From Straminergon stramineum (Eukaryota; Streptophyta; Bryopsida; Hypnales; Calliergonaceae), in NCBI GenBank assembly GCA_963920665.1, contig OY987266.1, forward strand, positions 8,065,001 to 8,129,000: DNA of 64,000 bases, written 5' to 3'. The notes under the pieces are model-generated. The model worked only from the letters and a program-made list of their open reading frames with translations. It searched no databases and was not told the origin of the DNA. Made by a program: the position numbers and the translations under genes. This document shows positions 61,128-64,000 of this stretch, one piece after another. Position 1 is the first letter of the stretch, and the number at the start of each line of letters is the position of its first letter.

Positions 61128-62880
61128 TCAAGGTATATTTACACTACCATAGGGGCCATAGACACGGCCAAATGAGATGGCTCCTTTGGAAGTGTTGAGA
61201 GGTGTCCTTCTGTCTGGTGGAGGGGGTGGGGGTGGAGTTGGAGGCTTCTCTGGCCAAGGTGGCAGTTCTGGTCTTGGTGGATTTTTCTTCCAATTAATAA
61301 TATTGTAATTCCTAGCTCCACTATTCCTTTCTCGCAGCATGAGTGTTCATTGTACCTTCTTATACCTGCACCCACAATAGCCCTATTTTTGAAACTAAAA
61401 TTTTGGTCATGTAATTTTGAACTCATTCTAAAATAATGCCATTCCTATATCTAGGCACTTCCACTAGGCACTAGTAGTTTTTGTGATTAATCCTCAAGTG
61501 CTTAAATCACTAAAAGTAGAAATTTTATATCTATGCAAAGCAAAATGAATTGCTTAGAAAAGTAGAAATGTATATCAATCGAAAGTAGGGATTTAGACAT
61601 GATTTATTGAACCATAGAAATATGATTGAAAAATTACTTCAATTGGTTATGAGATTCCAGAATGAACTTTTTATTTTGATAGCAAGCATTAATTAAAGAG
61701 TAAAAAGAAAGAGTTGTATGAGATTACTTTGTAACATCATCTTGAAAATTCATCATTTGCACATTATATTCTCCAATTGGTGCCCTTGAGATTATATTAA
61801 TGTTTGGAGCACCACTTATGTTATTACGACAACCATACTTCCTCATATTTTCACTTAAATCAAGATATGCCTGATACTTCATGCCTCTCATTTTTTGTGC
61901 ATTGTGTCGTCTCCATGCTTCTTCATTTTGCCAAATTCCAAGGAGCTCCTAAATTACATAGCAATATTTGTCAAGAACAAAAAAAGATTGATTCTTGAAA
62001 ACACTGACCTTTAGTTGGTCACAATAGTGAAGGTGCCAAATCCGTTAAAAAAGAGCATGACAAAAGAATTGATTAAGGATAATAATACACTATCAAGGTA
62101 GGGGTAATTGTTTACCTTCTGCCGAGCCCTCCGCTTTTCTTCATCTCGCTTCAAAACTCTTTCTACATCAGTCCTCCAAAATTCTTTTCTCTTGGGATCT
62201 AGCCATGATAGGGATTCCACAGTTATTGGCTCAATCAAGTTTTTGTAATAACAATGATGTCTGATGTGACCAAATCTTCGTTTTGTAAGCCTATCTTTCT
62301 CTACTTTATCCTACAAATGACAACCTTAAAATTTCAATTAAATTGACTTTTTTTTCCTATTTTTGGGAAAATATAACATTATTGGAGTCATCTTGTCATC
62401 TATTTCCACAATTAGTGTTTGCTATATAATCATAAAGGTTTAAGTCATTCTCATAAGAACTCCATATATAAACTCAAAAATGTGATTAATCATGTAGAAC
62501 ATGTATACAAGCACATACAATGAAGAAAAACTTACATGTTTTCCCTTGTAATGCTCTTTTTGATTTAGAAAAGGAGGCACATTTGCAAGGTGGCCATACT
62601 TGGTTGGATTGCAAGGTCCCCACATATTATAAGGGTAGATGATGCCTGTGGCACGTTCAATAGTAGAGCCTGTCATTTCTTTAGGCGTCCTTGGGGACAC
62701 AAGGTTGTGGCACAAGTTGCCATCACCAAACTTAGGTGATACAAGATTGGAATTTGTTCTTGAAGAAGACTTTGAAGTTTTGATTAGAGTTAGGACGCTT
62801 CTAGGTGATTTGAGGGAGCTGGCTTTCCCCCTTGGACTTCTCTCAGGAGTTCTTGTAAGAGATTTTGATCCGTGATCCAT
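61128..62880 (-). CDS. Uncharacterised 319-residue protein, four exons
   Basis: Minus-strand exons 62536-62880, 62116-62310, 61728-61948 and 61128-61326 join to 319 residues with GT-AG junctions and matching phases. I do not recognise the family. The N-terminus is basic and Ser/Pro-rich with repeated SPR/TPE motifs (about residues 1-75), suggesting a phosphorylated or microtubule-binding tail. A conserved-looking block with NMWGPCNPTKYGHLANVPPF follows. The middle is charged and helical, probably coiled-coil (VERVLKRDEEKRRARQK). The C-terminal exon is Pro-rich (PPWPEKPPTPPPPPPPDRR) and ends GRVYGPYGSVNIP. There is no signal peptide or membrane helix. The loosely repeated tyrosine-rich words recall structural axonemal or cytoskeletal proteins, but that is only an impression. 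The ATG at 62880 is the first in its exon. Confidence 0.75.
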
Positions 62881-64000
62881 AATTTCTCTAAATCTTTGCA
62901 CCACTTGAGGTTGACTTTATTCACAAGTCTAATACTCACAAAGGCAAAAAAATAACAAGCAATTTAGCTAACATAGTTATTCAATTGTCATCAATATGGT
63001 GTGCTTCCACAAATGTTCCCTACTCTTTTATTGGGATCTCATGTAGACACAAACTCTATATATCACTTGTACAACTACCATAATACAATTCTATTTATCA
63101 AATTCTATAGACAACCACTTTCAAAAACCACATTCACCAAAAAGTTAGAAAATAGAAAACCACTCAACAACAAAAATTTAGTTCAAACATTCATTCAATA
63201 GTCTATTGTAAAGTGTGTTTCCATCTTTGTTTCTTGACAATTCCTTTTGACATAAACTCCATAACTCACTCATAGGTATAATCTATTTGTAACGTTCAAA
63301 CTACATATACAACCACTTGAGAAAATTGCATCCAACAAAATCTATCAAAGTTCTAAAACTGAAAGAGTTGCAGAAGTCAATATTCATTTTGAAAATTAAT
63401 TTCAGCAAATCGTCTACTGTTGTTGTTGCCTTGTTCGAGCTACTCCAAGACTTACACAGTGACGATACACATAACTGCTGTAAATGCAGACAAATTGACC
63501 TCTATAAAACACTTTGACCTCTTCACCTCTTGGTGTAACATTTCAATCAGAATTTTGAAAAGTGAACATCACGATGATTAGCATTGAAACATCAATGACA
63601 AACATCAATGGCTATGCTGCGGTGACGGGAGAGATGTGACGAGAGTCTTCAATCTGTGCTTCCAATATCAGTAGTATAAGAGTTGCAAAGCGAAACACAG
63701 TCAACTCAAAAGACGCATTATGAGCGTTACTTTGCTAACTCAACTCAAATCAAAAGACACGCCGCGCAGAAGCAAAAATAGAATCAGAAATTGCTCAAGT
63801 TCGGAGTCAAGTGCACATCAACACGTTATTATTGAACGATTGATTTCAGAATGCACGTCGAGATGAAGCTCTATTATTTCTTGGGCGGCACAATTTTGAG
63901 TCTGCGATGGTGATGTAAGTGAGTTGCTCAAGAAAGGCGACTCCACAGAGTGTGGTGCTGTGGAAAGGTATTAGCAGGACTCACTACGGATAGGATGGGA
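62881..64000. other. Upstream region of the unknown gene, no further gene seen
   Basis: The part adjoining 62880 should hold the leader and promoter of the minus-strand gene. GC content rises from about 63590 to the end, which could be a distal leader exon or a gene continuing beyond the window. No frame there shows a domain. Confidence 0.4.

Overview
This window looks like nuclear DNA of a land plant. It is AT-rich (roughly one third G+C by eye), every gene but one is split by GT-AG introns, and the gene set is plant-typical: a DUF1995 protein, an OTU protease, an F-box/kelch protein, a caleosin and a Ulp1-type SUMO protease. Genes sit as isolated, GC-richer islands in long AT-rich, transposon-littered gaps. 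No LTR retrotransposon, rRNA, tRNA or CRISPR array was recognised. The lineage (bryophyte, fern, lycophyte or seed plant) cannot be fixed from this sequence alone.

Layout. 1-4 kb: no gene. 3986-4207: a near-perfect CACTA foldback element. 4.4-12.9 kb (copy A): a decayed duplicate carrying a broken LRR gene end (+) and a broken DUF1995 gene (-). 13-20 kb: transposon debris. 20.1-26.6 kb: a gene on + whose exons can be joined in frame into one protein of 1044 residues combining a Ulp1/C48 SUMO protease, a SANT/trihelix-like domain and leucine-rich repeats. 27.8-32.9 kb: a complete nine-exon DUF1995 gene on -, convergent with it. Copy B (about 25.4-30.9 kb) is the intact counterpart of copy A. 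33-37 kb: MITEs. 38-42.1 kb: OTU-domain protease gene (+). 43-47 kb: a dense row of MITEs. 48.5-50.6 kb: F-box/kelch gene (+). 51-54.3 kb: tandem repeats and MITEs. 54.7-57.6 kb: caleosin/peroxygenase gene (+) behind a promoter with three G-box/ABRE and three RY motifs. 58.1-58.8 kb: another MITE. 60.5-61 kb: simple-sequence block. 61.1-62.9 kb: a four-exon gene of unknown function (-). 63-64 kb: nothing recognised.

The most unusual structure is a set of short non-autonomous elements that all begin TTAA-CYCC and end GGGG-TTAA (or slight variants), about 0.23 to 1.5 kb long and of several internal-sequence families. Terminal bases and target site match piggyBac-type transposition. Copies A and B supply an internal control: one element (12025-12598) is present in A, while B has an uninterrupted site. 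Copies A and B also show a mosaic: about 950 bp of the DUF1995 gene is nearly identical between them although flanking exons and introns have clearly diverged and copy A has lost splice sites, which suggests local gene conversion.

All exon models were built by eye from splice consensus, reading-frame phase and family resemblance; every reported junction is GT-AG and keeps frame.
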